From the NCBI RefSeq assembly GCF_000522985.1, contig NZ_CP007128.1:3084220-3148219 (forward strand): a DNA stretch of 64,000 bases, written 5' to 3'. This DNA comes from Gemmatirosa kalamazoonensis. Lineage in GTDB: Bacteria > Gemmatimonadota > Gemmatimonadetes > Gemmatimonadales > Gemmatimonadaceae. Position 1 is the first letter of the stretch, and every line of letters starts with the position of its first letter. The position numbers and the translations under genes were made by a program. This document shows positions 45,582-57,649 of this stretch, one piece after another. Below the pieces are notes generated by a model. It was not told the DNA's origin, did not search any database, and saw only the letters and a program-made list of their open reading frames with translations.

Positions 45582-46454
45582 TCACTCGCGGGGGTCCAGA
45601 GCATCCCGCAGGCCATCGCCCAGCACGTTCACCGCGAGCACCGTGACGACGATGAGGATCCCGGGCGCGGCGGTGGTCCACCATGCGGTGGTCACGTAGT
45701 CGGCGCCGTCCTGCATGATGCTCCCCCAGCTCGCCTGCGGCGGCTGCACGCCGAGGCCGAGGTAGGACAGCCCCGCCTCGAGCGCGATGACGTTGCCGAC
45801 GGCGAGCGTGGCGGCGACGAGGAGCAGCGGGCCGAGATGCGGCACGACGTGGCGCGCGAGCAGCCGCGACTCGCCGGCGCCGAGCGCGCGCGCGGCGTGC
45901 ACGAACTCGCGCTCGCGCAGCGAGCGCACCTCGGCGCGCGCGAGCCGGCTCGTGCCGAACCATCCGGTGCCCGCGATGAGCAGCACGAGCGCGACCGTCG
46001 ACACGTGGCCCCACAGCGCGACCACGGCGAGCAGCAGCAGCACGCGCGGGATGCCGAGGAACGCGTCGACGAGCCGCATCATCGCCGCGTCGGCGAGCCC
46101 GCCGAGCCACGCCGCGATCGCGCCGTACGCCGCGCCGACGGTGGTGGAGAGCAGTGCCGCGAGCACGCCGACGCCGAGCGACACGCGCGCGCCGTAGAGC
46201 ACGCGACTCAGCACGTCGCGGCTGAATGGATCCGTGCCGAGCGGATGGGCGAGCGACGGCGGGCGGTTCTGCAGCGCGACCGGATCCGGCTGCGCCGAGG
46301 GGTTGTACGGCGCGACGAGCGGCGCGAACAGCGCGAGCAGCGCGAACGTCGCCAGCAGGCCGAGTGCCGCGATCGCCGCCGGATCCCGGCGCAGTCGCTG
46401 GAACGCCGCCGCGAGGCGGGTGGCGCGGGTGGCGCGCATCCCGTCGCGCGTCAC
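45582..46454 (-). CDS. dppC: dipeptide/oligopeptide ABC transporter permease (DppC/OppC)
   Basis: A 290-residue inner-membrane permease with six predicted helices. It starts at GTG 46454 in a GTGA overlap with dppB; MRATRATRLAAAFQRLRRDP five codons later is an alternative. It shows the OppC_N segment (AALGLLATFALLALFAPLVAP) and HPLGTDPFSRDVLSRVLYG. The permease EAA-like loop is ARALGAGESRLLARHVVPH, and SYLGLGVQPPQASWGSIM sits near the end. All are family hallmarks. Confidence 0.92.
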   Translation of the reverse strand: MTRDGMRATRATRLAAAFQRLRRDPAAIAALGLLATFALLALFAPLVAPYNPSAQPDPVALQNRPPSLAHPLGTDPFSRDVLSRVLYGARVSLGVGVLAALLSTTVGAAYGAIAAWLGGLADAAMMRLVDAFLGIPRVLLLLAVVALWGHVSTVALVLLIAGTGWFGTSRLARAEVRSLREREFVHAARALGAGESRLLARHVVPHLGPLLLVAATLAVGNVIALEAGLSYLGLGVQPPQASWGSIMQDGADYVTTAWWTTAAPGILIVVTVLAVNVLGDGLRDALDPRE

Positions 46455-47467
46455 GCGGCGCGCCCTCGCGTCTCGCCGCCGATCGCGCGCAGCCGCGGAT
46501 CGACGAGCGCGTGCAGCAGCTCGCTGAGCAGCGCGCCGACGGTGACCGCCACGCTGCCGACGACCACCGCGCCGGTGACGAGTGGATAGTCGCGCTGCGC
46601 GACCGCGTTGATGGCGACGAGTCCCATGCCCGGCCAGCCGAACACCTTCTCGACGAACACCACGCCGCCGACGAGCGCGGGCACCGCGAGGCCGAGCAGC
46701 GTGATGACCGGGATGAGCGCGTTGCGCAGCGCGTGGCGCAGCAGCACCGCGCGCTCGTTCATTCCCTTCGCGCGCGCCGTGCGCAGGTAGTCCTCGCGCG
46801 CCACCTCGAGGAGCGCGGCGCGCTGGTGTCGCGCGACGACGGCGAGCGCGCCCAGCGCGAGCGTGAGCGCCGGCAGCACGAGGTGCTGCGCGCGATCGAC
46901 GAGGCGCTCGATGGGGCTCATGTACTCGTACAGCACCGGGTCGTACGCGCTCGACGACGGCAGCACCGGCAGCAGGAACGTGAACAGCACGAGCAGCGCG
47001 ATCGCCAGCCAGAACTCCGGCAGCGAGAAGAAGAACACCGTCAGCGCGCCGAGCGCGCGGTCGACGGCGCGGCCGCCGCGGGAGCCGCGCACGCGCATCG
47101 ACGCCTGCAGCACGCCGGCGCCGATGCCGACGACGAAGCCGGCGACGAGCGCGGTGCCGACGAGCAGCAGCGTGTTGGGCAGCGCGTCGGCCAGCGCCCG
47201 CGTCACGGGCACCCCGCGCGAATACGACCACCCGAGGTCTCCGCGCGCCGCCGCGGCGATCCACCGCCAGTACTGCTCGAGGAGCGGGCGATCGAGACCG
47301 TAGACGCCGCGCCAGTACGCGCGCACGCTCTCCGGCACGTTCGACGCGTCGAGCGTCGCGGCGATCGGATCGCCGGGCGCGAGGTGCAGCAGCAGGAACG
47401 CGGCGGTGGCGGCGAGGAACACGACGAGCACGCCCTGCAGCAGCCGGCGAACGACGAAGCCGAGCAT
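46451..47467 (-). CDS. dppB: dipeptide/oligopeptide ABC transporter permease (DppB/OppB)
   Basis: A 338-residue permease. N-terminal MLGFVVRRLLQGVLVVFLAA, the GDP motif HLAPGDPIAATLD, and GVYGLDRPLLEQYWRWIAAA with GDLGWSYSRGVPV. The EAA loop is TARAKGMNERAVLLRHALRN, and FGWPGMGLVAINAVAQRDYP is typical. Starts 16 bases after dppA and couples to dppC. Confidence 0.93.
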   Translation of the reverse strand: MLGFVVRRLLQGVLVVFLAATAAFLLLHLAPGDPIAATLDASNVPESVRAYWRGVYGLDRPLLEQYWRWIAAAARGDLGWSYSRGVPVTRALADALPNTLLLVGTALVAGFVVGIGAGVLQASMRVRGSRGGRAVDRALGALTVFFFSLPEFWLAIALLVLFTFLLPVLPSSSAYDPVLYEYMSPIERLVDRAQHLVLPALTLALGALAVVARHQRAALLEVAREDYLRTARAKGMNERAVLLRHALRNALIPVITLLGLAVPALVGGVVFVEKVFGWPGMGLVAINAVAQRDYPLVTGAVVVGSVAVTVGALLSELLHALVDPRLRAIGGETRGRAA

Positions 47468-47483
47468 CGCCGCGCTCGCGACG

Positions 47484-49214
47484 TCAGCGCAGGCCGATCC
47501 GGTCGCGCCCGATGCGGTCGCGCGACGGGATCGACCAGTCGGCGAGCCCCACCCACCAGCCGTCGGCGCGGATGCCGGTCAGCTTGATGCGGCGGTGCGC
47601 GCCGGCGACGAGCCGCGGCTCGAACAGCCACACCGCCGGCGCGTCGTCGAGGATCGTCTGGTAGGCGTGCGCCCAGTACGTGCGCGAGCGCGCCGGGTCG
47701 TACGTCGACAGTGCGCTGTCCACCTGTGCGTCGAACGTCGGGCTCTCGTACGCGCTGAAGTTCGAGCCGTTAGGCATCGCGCCCTGCGAGCCCCACATCT
47801 GCTGGATCGTCGCGCGGTTGGGGTCCATCTGCCAGGCGCCCATCGCCGCGTCGAACAGATGCTGACGTTGCCGGTCGAGGAACGTGTTCAGCTCGAGCTG
47901 CTCGATCTTCACCTCCACGCCCGACGTGCGGAGCTGTTCCTGCAGCAGCACCGCCATGCGCAGCCGCGGCCCGCTCGACGTCGGCACGAGCAGCGAGAAC
48001 GAGAGCTTCACGCCGCCGCGCTCGCGCACGCCGTCGCCGTTCGCGTCGCGCCAGCCGAGCGAGTCGAGCAGCGCCCGCGCCTGTCCCGGGTTGTACGGGA
48101 TCTGCCGCAGCTTCGCCCAGTCGGGGAACAGCGCGCGCACGTTCGGGCCATACGCGACGTAGGCGAGCGAGTCGAACACGCTCTGCACGATGCGCACGCG
48201 ATCCACCGCCATGGAGAGCGCGCGGCGCGTCTCGCGGTCGCCGAAGATGGGGTGCGGGCGCGGCGACCCGTCGGCGGCGCGCAGGTTGAAGCCGAGGAAG
48301 CCGTACGTGAGGCCGGGGTAGGGAACGATGCGCAGCGACCGGTTGCGCGCGAGCTGGCCGATGTAGCTCGGGCTCATCGCCTCGAAGAAGTCGGCCTGCC
48401 CGTTGATCAGGCTGATCGTCGCCGCGCCGAAATCGGGCGCCACGGTCCACACCACGCGGTCGAGGTTCGCGCGGCCGCGGTAGTTGTCCTCGTCGGCGAC
48501 GATCTCGACGCGCTGGCCCGGCGTCCACTCCTCGAAGCGGAACCGCCCGCTGCCGACTGGTTTGCGCCCGAACGGCGACGCGGCGAGGCGATTGTGCGGC
48601 ACCGCGCGCAGCAGGTGCTGCGGGATGATCCACAGCTGGTACGTCGCGTCGAAGAACTGCTGCGGCGTGCGGCGCTTGTACCAGAACACCGCCGTCACCG
48701 AGTCCGGCGTCGAGACCGAGTCGATGTTCGCGAGCAGCGGCGCGGTCGGCGAGCCGGTGGCCGGATCGACGGCGAGGTCGAACGAGAACTTCACGTCGGC
48801 GGCGCGCACCGGCTTGCCGTCGTGCCACTTCGCGCTCGGGTCGAGCGCGAACGCGATCGACAGCGAATCCGGCGCCCACGTCCACTTGCGCGCGAGCCGC
48901 GGCCGGAAGGCGACGTCGCCCACCGTGTTCAGCGAGTCGCCGATCTCCGCCAGCCGGTCGAAGATCTGCGAGACGATCTGCTGCTCCACCGTGTTCGCGG
49001 CGAGCGGCGGCAGCAGCGTCTTCGGCTCGGCGCCGGTGGCGATGATGACCGTTCCGCCGGTCTCGCCGGTCGCGCCGTGCCGGTCCGACTTGCCGGAGCA
49101 GGCGGCGCAGGCGAGGAACGCGAGGCAGAGCGGCAGGCGGCGCCGGACGCGGCGGCGCGGCGAGCGCCGGCGCTCAGCGCCGCCAGGTCCAGTCGGGGTC
49201 GAGATAGCGCTCAC
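47484..49214 (-). CDS. dppA: peptide ABC transporter substrate-binding lipoprotein (SBP family 5)
   Basis: A 576-residue periplasmic binding protein. The start GTG 49214 is preferred: it lies 41 bases inside the 3' end of the LipM-like gene and leads, after a basic stretch, to a hydrophobic core and a Cys (LCLAFLACAACSG) that looks like a non-canonical lipobox. Family features are GGTVIIATGAEPKTLLPPLA, KWTWAPDSLSIAFALDPSAK with WHDGKPVRAADVKFS, YGFLGFNLRA and a C-terminal domain II. It captures peptides for the DppBCDF pore. The frame is open for 40 further codons upstream but over the neighbour's coding sequence. Confidence 0.88.
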   Translation of the reverse strand: MSAISTPTGPGGAERRRSPRRRVRRRLPLCLAFLACAACSGKSDRHGATGETGGTVIIATGAEPKTLLPPLAANTVEQQIVSQIFDRLAEIGDSLNTVGDVAFRPRLARKWTWAPDSLSIAFALDPSAKWHDGKPVRAADVKFSFDLAVDPATGSPTAPLLANIDSVSTPDSVTAVFWYKRRTPQQFFDATYQLWIIPQHLLRAVPHNRLAASPFGRKPVGSGRFRFEEWTPGQRVEIVADEDNYRGRANLDRVVWTVAPDFGAATISLINGQADFFEAMSPSYIGQLARNRSLRIVPYPGLTYGFLGFNLRAADGSPRPHPIFGDRETRRALSMAVDRVRIVQSVFDSLAYVAYGPNVRALFPDWAKLRQIPYNPGQARALLDSLGWRDANGDGVRERGGVKLSFSLLVPTSSGPRLRMAVLLQEQLRTSGVEVKIEQLELNTFLDRQRQHLFDAAMGAWQMDPNRATIQQMWGSQGAMPNGSNFSAYESPTFDAQVDSALSTYDPARSRTYWAHAYQTILDDAPAVWLFEPRLVAGAHRRIKLTGIRADGWWVGLADWSIPSRDRIGRDRIGLR

Positions 49215-49971
49215 GGGTGCGGTCGAGGGCGGCTCGCAGCGGCGGATCGACATCGAGGGGTCGCGGGTCGGGATCTTCGAGCTCTCGCAGCGCGGCATCG
49301 AACGCGGCGGCCGTCTCGGCGAGCGACGGCGCACGGCCGAGCGCCGCTCTCAGCGTCGCCGGCGGCGGCACGTCGGGCAACGGTCGGGCCGTTAGGCGCG
49401 TCACGATCGACTGGTCGTCATCGACGAGTATGGAGCCGTGCTGCAACAGCGCACCCTGCTCCTGCCACTGCGCGCTGCCGACGAGCTTCGCGGCGCCGGC
49501 GGGGCCGTCGAGCACGAGCTCCCCGCCCGTCGGCACCTCGAAGCAGGGCGCTCCGTCGGGATGCGGCGCCCGGCCGACGGGGACCGCCTCGCGCGCGTCG
49601 ACGCCGAGCCTGCGCAGGGCGGCGACGAGCAGGCGGTTGATCCGCGCATACGCGTCGCGCAGCGGCGCGCCGACCGGGGCGAGCGCGCCGAGCGGCGCGG
49701 TGACGCTGTAGGTGATCTCGCGGTGGTGCAGCACGGCGCGCCCGCCCGTCGGCCGACGCACCGTGGACACGCCGCGCTCGGCCAGCCGCGCGGGATCGTA
49801 CAGGCCGCGCGCCTTCTGGTGCCGCCCGAACGACAGCGTGGGAGACGACCACGCGTACAGGCGCAGCACGCACTCGCCCGTCGCCCGCGCGCGGTCGAGC
49901 AGCACGTCGTCGAGCGCCATGTTGTCGGGGCCGGGGAGCGGAGGGGTGACGAGCAGGCGGAAGGGCGGCAC
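49174..49971 (-). CDS. lipoate-protein ligase A / octanoyltransferase LipM-like protein
   Basis: A 265-residue member of the biotin/lipoate protein ligase fold, taken from GTG 49971 ([20 protein letters not shown]), which matches family N termini; an ATG 16 codons later is possible. Motifs are [35 protein letters not shown], and [20 protein letters not shown] with the active lysine (K162). A cysteine in [16 protein letters not shown] (C143) is where octanoyltransferase LipM carries its catalytic Cys, so LipM activity is more likely than ATP-dependent ligation. It lies between the peptide importer and the divergent gcvP. With LipB at 20947 the cell may have two octanoyltransferases. Confidence 0.8.
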   Translation of the reverse strand: MPPFRLLVTPPLPGPDNMALDDVLLDRARATGECVLRLYAWSSPTLSFGRHQKARGLYDPARLAERGVSTVRRPTGGRAVLHHREITYSVTAPLGALAPVGAPLRDAYARINRLLVAALRRLGVDAREAVPVGRAPHPDGAPCFEVPTGGELVLDGPAGAAKLVGSAQWQEQGALLQHGSILVDDDQSIVTRLTARPLPDVPPPATLRAALGRAPSLAETAAAFDAALRELEDPDPRPLDVDPPLRAALDRTRERYLDPDWTWRR

Positions 49972-50116
49972 GGCGGAGAAGTTAGTCGCGAGGCCCCGAG
50001 CGCGGGGAGCGCCGTCGGCGCGCGGCCTCGACGCCGCGGTTAGCTTTCGGGCCGAGGCCGGTCCGCCCGGCTCCCAACGATCGCCGTCACAGGGCTCCGC
50101 GCCCCCCAGCTCCGAT

Positions 50117-53030
<2,914 letters not shown>

Positions 53031-53032
<2 letters not shown>

Positions 53033-53114
53033 GCGAGCGTGGAGCGTCGAGCGGGGAGCGTAGAGTGACCGAGAAGGCCCTCCGCGCTCGCCGCTCGACG
53101 CTCCACGCTCGCTT
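53031..53114. repeat. palindrome of GTGGAGC-family repeats between gcvP and gcvH
   Basis: Left arm 53031-53065 and right arm 53080-53114 are 35-base inverted copies with about four mismatches and a 14-base loop. The left arm begins inside the gcvP stop codon and the right arm ends at the gcvH stop, so it fills the convergent junction and likely terminates both. Confidence 0.85.
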
Positions 53115-53497
53115 TACTCGCCGATGAGGCTCGCGTAGGCGGACGAATCCAGGAGCGCGGATCGATCTCCCGTCACGCGCAGCTTGATCATCCAGCCGTC
53201 GCCGTACGGGTCGCTGTTCACGAGCGCGGGCTCGCCGTCGAGGCGGCCGTTGATCTCGACGACCTCGCCGGCGAGCGGCGAGTACAGCTCGGAGACGGCC
53301 TTCACCGCCTCGATGGTGCCGAACACCTCGTGCGCGTCGAGCGTGCGGCCGACCTCGGGCAGCTCCACGTAGACCACGTCGCCGAGCTCTCCCTGCGCGT
53401 AGTCGGTGATGCCGACGTAGAACACGCCGTCCTCGTCGCTCGCGCGGACGTACTCGTGGTCCTTCGTGTACTGCAGCTCCGACCGGATCTCCGACAC
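53114..53497 (-). CDS. gcvH: glycine cleavage system H protein
   Basis: A 127-residue lipoyl carrier shuttling aminomethyl groups between P, T and L proteins. The lipoylation lysine is K66 in GTIEAVKAVSELYSP; GGITDYAQGELGDVVYVELP-type core is present (VGITDYAQGELGDVVYVELP). GTG start at 53497 with GGAG upstream. The minus-strand sequence CCCCAATAG lies just upstream, as it does before accA. Faces gcvP across palindrome 53031-53114. Confidence 0.97.
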   Translation of the reverse strand: MSEIRSELQYTKDHEYVRASDEDGVFYVGITDYAQGELGDVVYVELPEVGRTLDAHEVFGTIEAVKAVSELYSPLAGEVVEINGRLDGEPALVNSDPYGDGWMIKLRVTGDRSALLDSSAYASLIGE

Positions 53498-53564
53498 GTC
53501 GCGCTCCGCGCTATTGGGGACTGGGATTGGCGCGCGAAAGTCTAGACGGAGCGCGGGAAGGGTG

Positions 53565-54254
53565 TCAAGGAACGTGCGCCTCGTGGTCCACGCGTTCGAC
53601 GCGGCGCACCTCGCGGCGCTCCTCGCGCTGCACCGCGAGCTCCGCGGTGGACTCCATCGCGCGCCGCTGCAGGTCGCCCCACAGCGCGACGACGCGTTCG
53701 GCGAGCACGGCGGGCGTGCCGTCGTTGTCGATCACGACGTCGGCGCGCGCGCGCTTCAGCTCCGCGGGCATCTGCGCGGCGATCATCGCCATCGCGTCGG
53801 TCTCGCGCAGCGCGCGATCGCGGACGAGCCGCTCGAGCCGCACCGCGCGCGGCGCGTCGACGAGCACCACGACGTCGAACTCGTCGACGAGCGTGCGCTC
53901 GAACAGCAGCGGGATGTCGCACACGACGACCTGGTCGCCGCGCTCGTGCGCCGCCGCCACCGCCTCGTCGCGCAGGCGCGCGACCTCCGGATGCACGATC
54001 GCGTTCAGCGCCTCCAGCTCGGCGGGATCGTGGAACACGCGCGAGCGCAGCGCGCCGCGGTCGAGCATCCCATCGGGTGAGAGCACCTCGGAGCCCCACC
54101 GCGCGACGATCCGCTGGAAGGCGGGCGTCCCCGGCCGCACCGCGTCGCGCGCGAGCAGGTCGGCGTCGATGATGGTCGCCCCCTGCGCGGCGAGCAGGCG
54201 GGAGACGGTGGACTTGCCGCTGGCGATGTTGCCGGTGAGCCCGACGAGTAGCAT
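53565..54254 (-). CDS. coaE: dephospho-CoA kinase
   Basis: Last step of CoA synthesis. 229 residues from ATG 54254 (MLLVGLTGNIASGKSTVSRL). P-loop GNIASGKST (about 8-16), substrate region TIIDADLLARDAVRPGTPAF, and VVVCDIPLLFERTLVDEFDVVVLVDAP. The C terminus carries a 25-residue charged extension (REERREVRRVERVDHEAHVP). An upstream in-frame ATG would add nine residues. Standard length otherwise. Confidence 0.95.
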   Translation of the reverse strand: MLLVGLTGNIASGKSTVSRLLAAQGATIIDADLLARDAVRPGTPAFQRIVARWGSEVLSPDGMLDRGALRSRVFHDPAELEALNAIVHPEVARLRDEAVAAAHERGDQVVVCDIPLLFERTLVDEFDVVVLVDAPRAVRLERLVRDRALRETDAMAMIAAQMPAELKRARADVVIDNDGTPAVLAERVVALWGDLQRRAMESTAELAVQREERREVRRVERVDHEAHVP

Positions 54255-54357
54255 GGCAGTCTCTCCGGCCGCCGTCATCACGGCGGCAGTGGGGTCGGTG
54301 GAACGCGCCTAAGCTAGGGGTGCCCCTCCGATCGTCAACCCGCGAGACCGCCTCTGT

Positions 54358-54384
54358 GGCAGCCGCCGTGCCGTTGCGGCTGCC
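54358..54384 (-). terminator. hairpin after tdk
   Basis: Arms GGCAGCCGC (54358-54366) and GCGGCTGCC (54376-54384) with a nine-base loop sit directly after the tdk TAG on the minus strand. There is no U tract, so it may be a Rho-dependent or RNA-stabilising hairpin. Confidence 0.45.
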
Positions 54385-54996
54385 CTAGATCAGTTTGGTC
54401 TGCGCGTCGGACGGCTGCGGCACCTGATGGCAGGCGCGGCACCGGGCCTCGTACGAGTCCGCGGCGCCGACCATGATCGTCGGCGAGTCGTAGGGGGCGG
54501 GGCGGCCGGCGATGAGGCGCTGGTTGCGGCTCGCCGGCGCTCCGCACAGCACGCAGATCGCGTGGAGCTTGTCCACCGACTCGGCGACCGCCATGAGCTG
54601 CGGCATGGCGCCGAACGGCTCGCCGCGGAAGTCGGTGTCGGTGCCCGCGAGGATCACGCGCCGTCCGCGCTCGGCGAGCGTCGTCGCGACGCGCACGATG
54701 CCGTCGTCGAGGAACTGCGCCTCGTCCACCGCGACGACGTGCGCGAGCGGATCGAGGCGCAGCAGCAGCTGCTCCGACGTGTCGATGGGCACCGCCTCGA
54801 CCGTGCGCTGATCGTGGCTCGAGACCGCATACACGCCGGCGTAGCGCGCGTCGAGGTGCGACTTGAAGACCTGCACGCGCTTGCGTGCGATGACCGCGCG
54901 GCGCACGCGCCGGATGAGCTCCTCGCTCTTGCCGCTGAACATCACGCCGGCGATCACCTCGATCCACCCGCCGGACGTCTGGAAGCCGTCGCCCAC
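54385..54996 (-). CDS. tdk: thymidine kinase (type II)
   Basis: Phosphorylates thymidine for salvage. 203 residues, GTG start. P-loop [14 protein letters not shown] (17-30), DEAQF catalytic segment ([16 protein letters not shown]), lasso loop [19 protein letters not shown], and zinc-finger cysteines in [14 protein letters not shown] and CRAC. It starts six bases after the degenerate-helicase gene, so they are cotranscribed. Confidence 0.94.
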   Translation of the reverse strand: MGDGFQTSGGWIEVIAGVMFSGKSEELIRRVRRAVIARKRVQVFKSHLDARYAGVYAVSSHDQRTVEAVPIDTSEQLLLRLDPLAHVVAVDEAQFLDDGIVRVATTLAERGRRVILAGTDTDFRGEPFGAMPQLMAVAESVDKLHAICVLCGAPASRNQRLIAGRPAPYDSPTIMVGAADSYEARCRACHQVPQPSDAQTKLI

Positions 54997-55002
54997 GATC
55001 GC

Positions 55003-56832
55003 TCAGCTCTCGTCCTGGTCCATGGCGTCGCCCTCGGGCGCACGATCGGCGGCACGGTCGGCCGCGCGATCGGCCGCGCGATCGGCGTCGGCCTCGCCGA
55101 CGTCGCGACGCGAGTTGCGCAGCCGCTCGGCGCGCGCCGCCCACTCGTCGCGCTGCTCGGCGCGCTCGCGCACGCCGCGGTCGTCGGGCGCACCGAAGCC
55201 GCGCGGACCATCGCGCCGAGCGTCGAACGCACGACCGCCACCGCCGCCGCCACCACCGCCCCGCCGCTCGCCGCTGCCGCGGCGCTCCGGTGCGCCCCGC
55301 CGGTCGCCCGCCGGCGCGCGCCGCTCGCCGGCGCCGCCGCCGCTGCCACCCGCGCCGCGCTCGCGCTCCTGCCTAACGGCGGCGCGTCGGCCGCGGATGG
55401 AGATGCCGTTCACCTTCTCGATCACGCGCGCCGCGTCGGCCGACGCGACCTCGACGAGCGAGAACGCGTCGCGCACCTCGATCTTGCCGATGCGATCGCT
55501 CGAGATCCCGGCCTCACCCGCGATCGCGCCGACGAGATCCCCTGGGCGCACGCCGTCCTTGCCGCCGACGCTGACGAACAGCCGCGTCGTGCCGCTCGTC
55601 GATTCCGCCGCCGGCGCGGAGGCGCCGCTCGCCGCGGGCACGCTCGCCGAGGCCCGCCGCGCGCGCTCACGCTCGAGCAGTCGCACGGCCGCGGCGGCGA
55701 GCTGCACGCCGTCGTACTCGTCGAGCAGCGGCTCCAGCGCGACCAGCTCGCGGTGCGGCACGCCCGCGTCGAGCACGAGCCGCAGCTCGGCGCGCAGCGC
55801 GTCGTCGCGGCCGCGCGCGGCGCGCGTGTGGTCGGGGAGGGCGAGCGGTGTGATGGCGCCGCCGGCGAGCGCGCGCAGCGCCTCGAGCTGCCGCGGCTGC
55901 GCGAGCGCGACGATCTGCGCCGGCCGTGCCGTCGCGATGCGGTCGAGCACCGCACGGTCGGTCGGCACGTCGAACAGCACGACGAGCGACACGTTCTCGG
56001 CGAGCGTCGGGTCGGCGCGCACCACGCGCACGTCGGGGCCCGACGTTGCCGCCGCATCGTCAGCGGACGGCTCGCCCGGGCCGTAGCCTAACGCGCGCAG
56101 GGTGCGCCGCGCCTCGGCGTCGGACGCGTCGCTCGTCACGACCACCGTCGCCGACGGTGGGTCGAGCTCGTCGAGCACCCGACGCAGCGCGGCGGGACGC
56201 GCGGCGCTGGTCACCGGGAGGTACGACAGCGCGACCGCGCGCGGTGCCGCGCCCCCCGCCGCCGGAGCGACGCGGCGCGGCCGGCGCAGGTGGCGCTCGA
56301 TGAGCGCCTCGACGTCGGGTGTCATCTCCGTGCTCACGAGCACGCGCGCCGCATCCTTCGGGATCTCGGCGAGCACGGTCTCCAGCTCCGCCGCCGCGGG
56401 CGCGTCGAGGATCGCGTCCGCCCACGCGAAGATCACCGTGCGCACGGCGTCGAGCTTGAGGGCGGACGAGCGCACGAGCGCCGCGAGCGCGTCGGGCGCG
56501 CCGGCGATCGCGGGCGGCGCGCCGACGCGGGCGAGGCGCGCGACGCGCTCGGCGCGCGTCACGGGCACGAGCGCGGGACGCGACGCGGGATCGTCGCGCA
56601 CCGTGAGCGCCGCGCTCGCGACGGCCAGCGCCGTCTCCGCATCCGGCGTCACGACGAGCAGCTGCGTGCCGGCGGCGCCGCGATCCACGCGCTCGAGCGC
56701 CGGCGCGAGGAACTGGGGGATGAGCCCCCAGTCGTGGGGGAGCGTGTACACCACGTTCTGGCTGCGCGACGCGCCGGTCGCGGCAGACGCGGCAGACGCG
56801 GCATCTCGCTCGTCGGGTTGCTGCTGGTCCAC
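55003..56832 (-). CDS. degenerate DEAD-box helicase-like protein with DbpA-type RNA-binding domain and RG-rich tail
   Basis: 609 residues from GTG 56832 (GGAG seven bases upstream). The two-domain RecA-like layout of a DEAD-box helicase is traceable: LLVVTPDAETALAVASAAL (motif Ia region), APDALAALVRSSALKLDAVR (the GTPgR/motif Ib region), VIFAWADAILD (residues 133-143, where VLDEADRMLD is expected) and VLVSTEM (where SAT is expected). But there is no Walker A GxGKT, and DEAD reads AWAD, so ATP hydrolysis is unlikely. Residues 417-488 are an intact DbpA-type RRM (LFVSVGGKDGVRPGDLVGAI, VEVASADAARVIEKVNGISI). An Arg/Gly-rich tail with ADRAADRAADRAADRAPEG ends it. Probably an RNA-binding pseudo-helicase. 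Confidence 0.75.
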   Translation of the reverse strand: MDQQQPDERDAASAASAATGASRSQNVVYTLPHDWGLIPQFLAPALERVDRGAAGTQLLVVTPDAETALAVASAALTVRDDPASRPALVPVTRAERVARLARVGAPPAIAGAPDALAALVRSSALKLDAVRTVIFAWADAILDAPAAAELETVLAEIPKDAARVLVSTEMTPDVEALIERHLRRPRRVAPAAGGAAPRAVALSYLPVTSAARPAALRRVLDELDPPSATVVVTSDASDAEARRTLRALGYGPGEPSADDAAATSGPDVRVVRADPTLAENVSLVVLFDVPTDRAVLDRIATARPAQIVALAQPRQLEALRALAGGAITPLALPDHTRAARGRDDALRAELRLVLDAGVPHRELVALEPLLDEYDGVQLAAAAVRLLERERARRASASVPAASGASAPAAESTSGTTRLFVSVGGKDGVRPGDLVGAIAGEAGISSDRIGKIEVRDAFSLVEVASADAARVIEKVNGISIRGRRAAVRQERERGAGGSGGGAGERRAPAGDRRGAPERRGSGERRGGGGGGGGGRAFDARRDGPRGFGAPDDRGVRERAEQRDEWAARAERLRNSRRDVGEADADRAADRAADRAADRAPEGDAMDQDES

Positions 56833-56934
56833 GTGTTCACTCCACGGGCGGCTCGCACGTCCGCGCGTCGCCGCCGTGTGACGACGACGTGACACGCGGG
56901 CGTCACGATGGAAGGCATGCTGTCAAACAGAGAC

Positions 56935-56957
56935 GTGCGCGAATTATAGCCGCGCAC
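56935..56957 (-). promoter_or_regulatory. consensus -10 box inside a 7-bp inverted repeat
   Basis: On the minus strand TATAAT (56948-56943) sits in the loop of GTGCGCG (56935-56941) / CGCGCAC (56951-56957). No good -35 is visible. Transcripts would start about 104 bases before the degenerate-helicase gene. Overlap with a weaker + strand box (CTGTCA / AATTAT) towards the gene at 57086 is possible. Confidence 0.4.
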
Positions 56958-57085
56958 CACACGCGAGGGAGTCGGATTGCGACCTCGGCCGTGCATGCGG
57001 CGTGCGTTTGTCGCACGCGTGCCACACCTCTAACGAACTCGCACGCGGAGATGTAGATCGGTGAGACCCGAACCAGGAGTGCATC

Positions 57086-57649
57086 GTGCGTGACTCTGAC
57101 GCGATGCCCAACGCGCTCTCCGGACCACGCAACCGACGGCGCCTCACGAGCGTCACGTTCGCCGTCGCGCCGCACGACGACGTCGCGGCGCCGGTGCGGT
57201 TCCGCTGGGACGCCGACACGGAGATCCTGTCGGCGAGCATCGTCGACCGCCGGGGAGGCGGCAGCGTCGCGACCACGGTGGAGCTCGAGGGCAACGATGG
57301 CTCGTGGGTCACGCTCGAGCTGCGTGCGGGGCGCCTGTGCGGGATCGAGGTCGCCGTGTGGCCGCCGGTGAAAGCGCGCTCGATCCTCACGCCGCCGAGC
57401 GTCACGACGAGCGGCCACGCGACGCTGCCGAGCGCCGTCCTCGGCGCGACGATCAGCGACGTGGAGGTGGACACGCTGCTGGCGGCGGAGTCGGACCGGC
57501 TCGAGCGCACGTTCCATCTGCGCGTCGGGCAGCCGCGTCGCTCGCGCGCGGTGCGCGTGGGGCAGAGTATCTTGCTGGAGCTCGACGACGCCGATCAGCT
57601 CGCGGGCCTCTGGCTGCTCAACGTTCCCCCCGTGCCCCTGCACTCGTGA
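57086..57649 (+). CDS. uncharacterised 187-residue protein
   Basis: GTG start at 57086 (VRDSDAMPNALSGPRNRRRL). A predicted soluble protein rich in beta strands, in two parts. The N-terminal part (20-100) includes FRWDADTEILSASIVDRRGG and VTLELRAGRLCGIEVAVWPP. The C-terminal part (120-180) includes ISDVEVDTLLAAESDRLERT and ILLELDDADQLAGLWLLNVP. No signal peptide. I do not recognise a family. It couples to the RAM-domain gene downstream through GTGA. Confidence 0.65.
   Translation: MRDSDAMPNALSGPRNRRRLTSVTFAVAPHDDVAAPVRFRWDADTEILSASIVDRRGGGSVATTVELEGNDGSWVTLELRAGRLCGIEVAVWPPVKARSILTPPSVTTSGHATLPSAVLGATISDVEVDTLLAAESDRLERTFHLRVGQPRRSRAVRVGQSILLELDDADQLAGLWLLNVPPVPLHS

Noticed and set aside
49972-50116. 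Glycine riboswitch upstream of gcvP
   Set aside because: The 145-base leader is GC-rich and I found neither the conserved core nor a tandem aptamer pattern.
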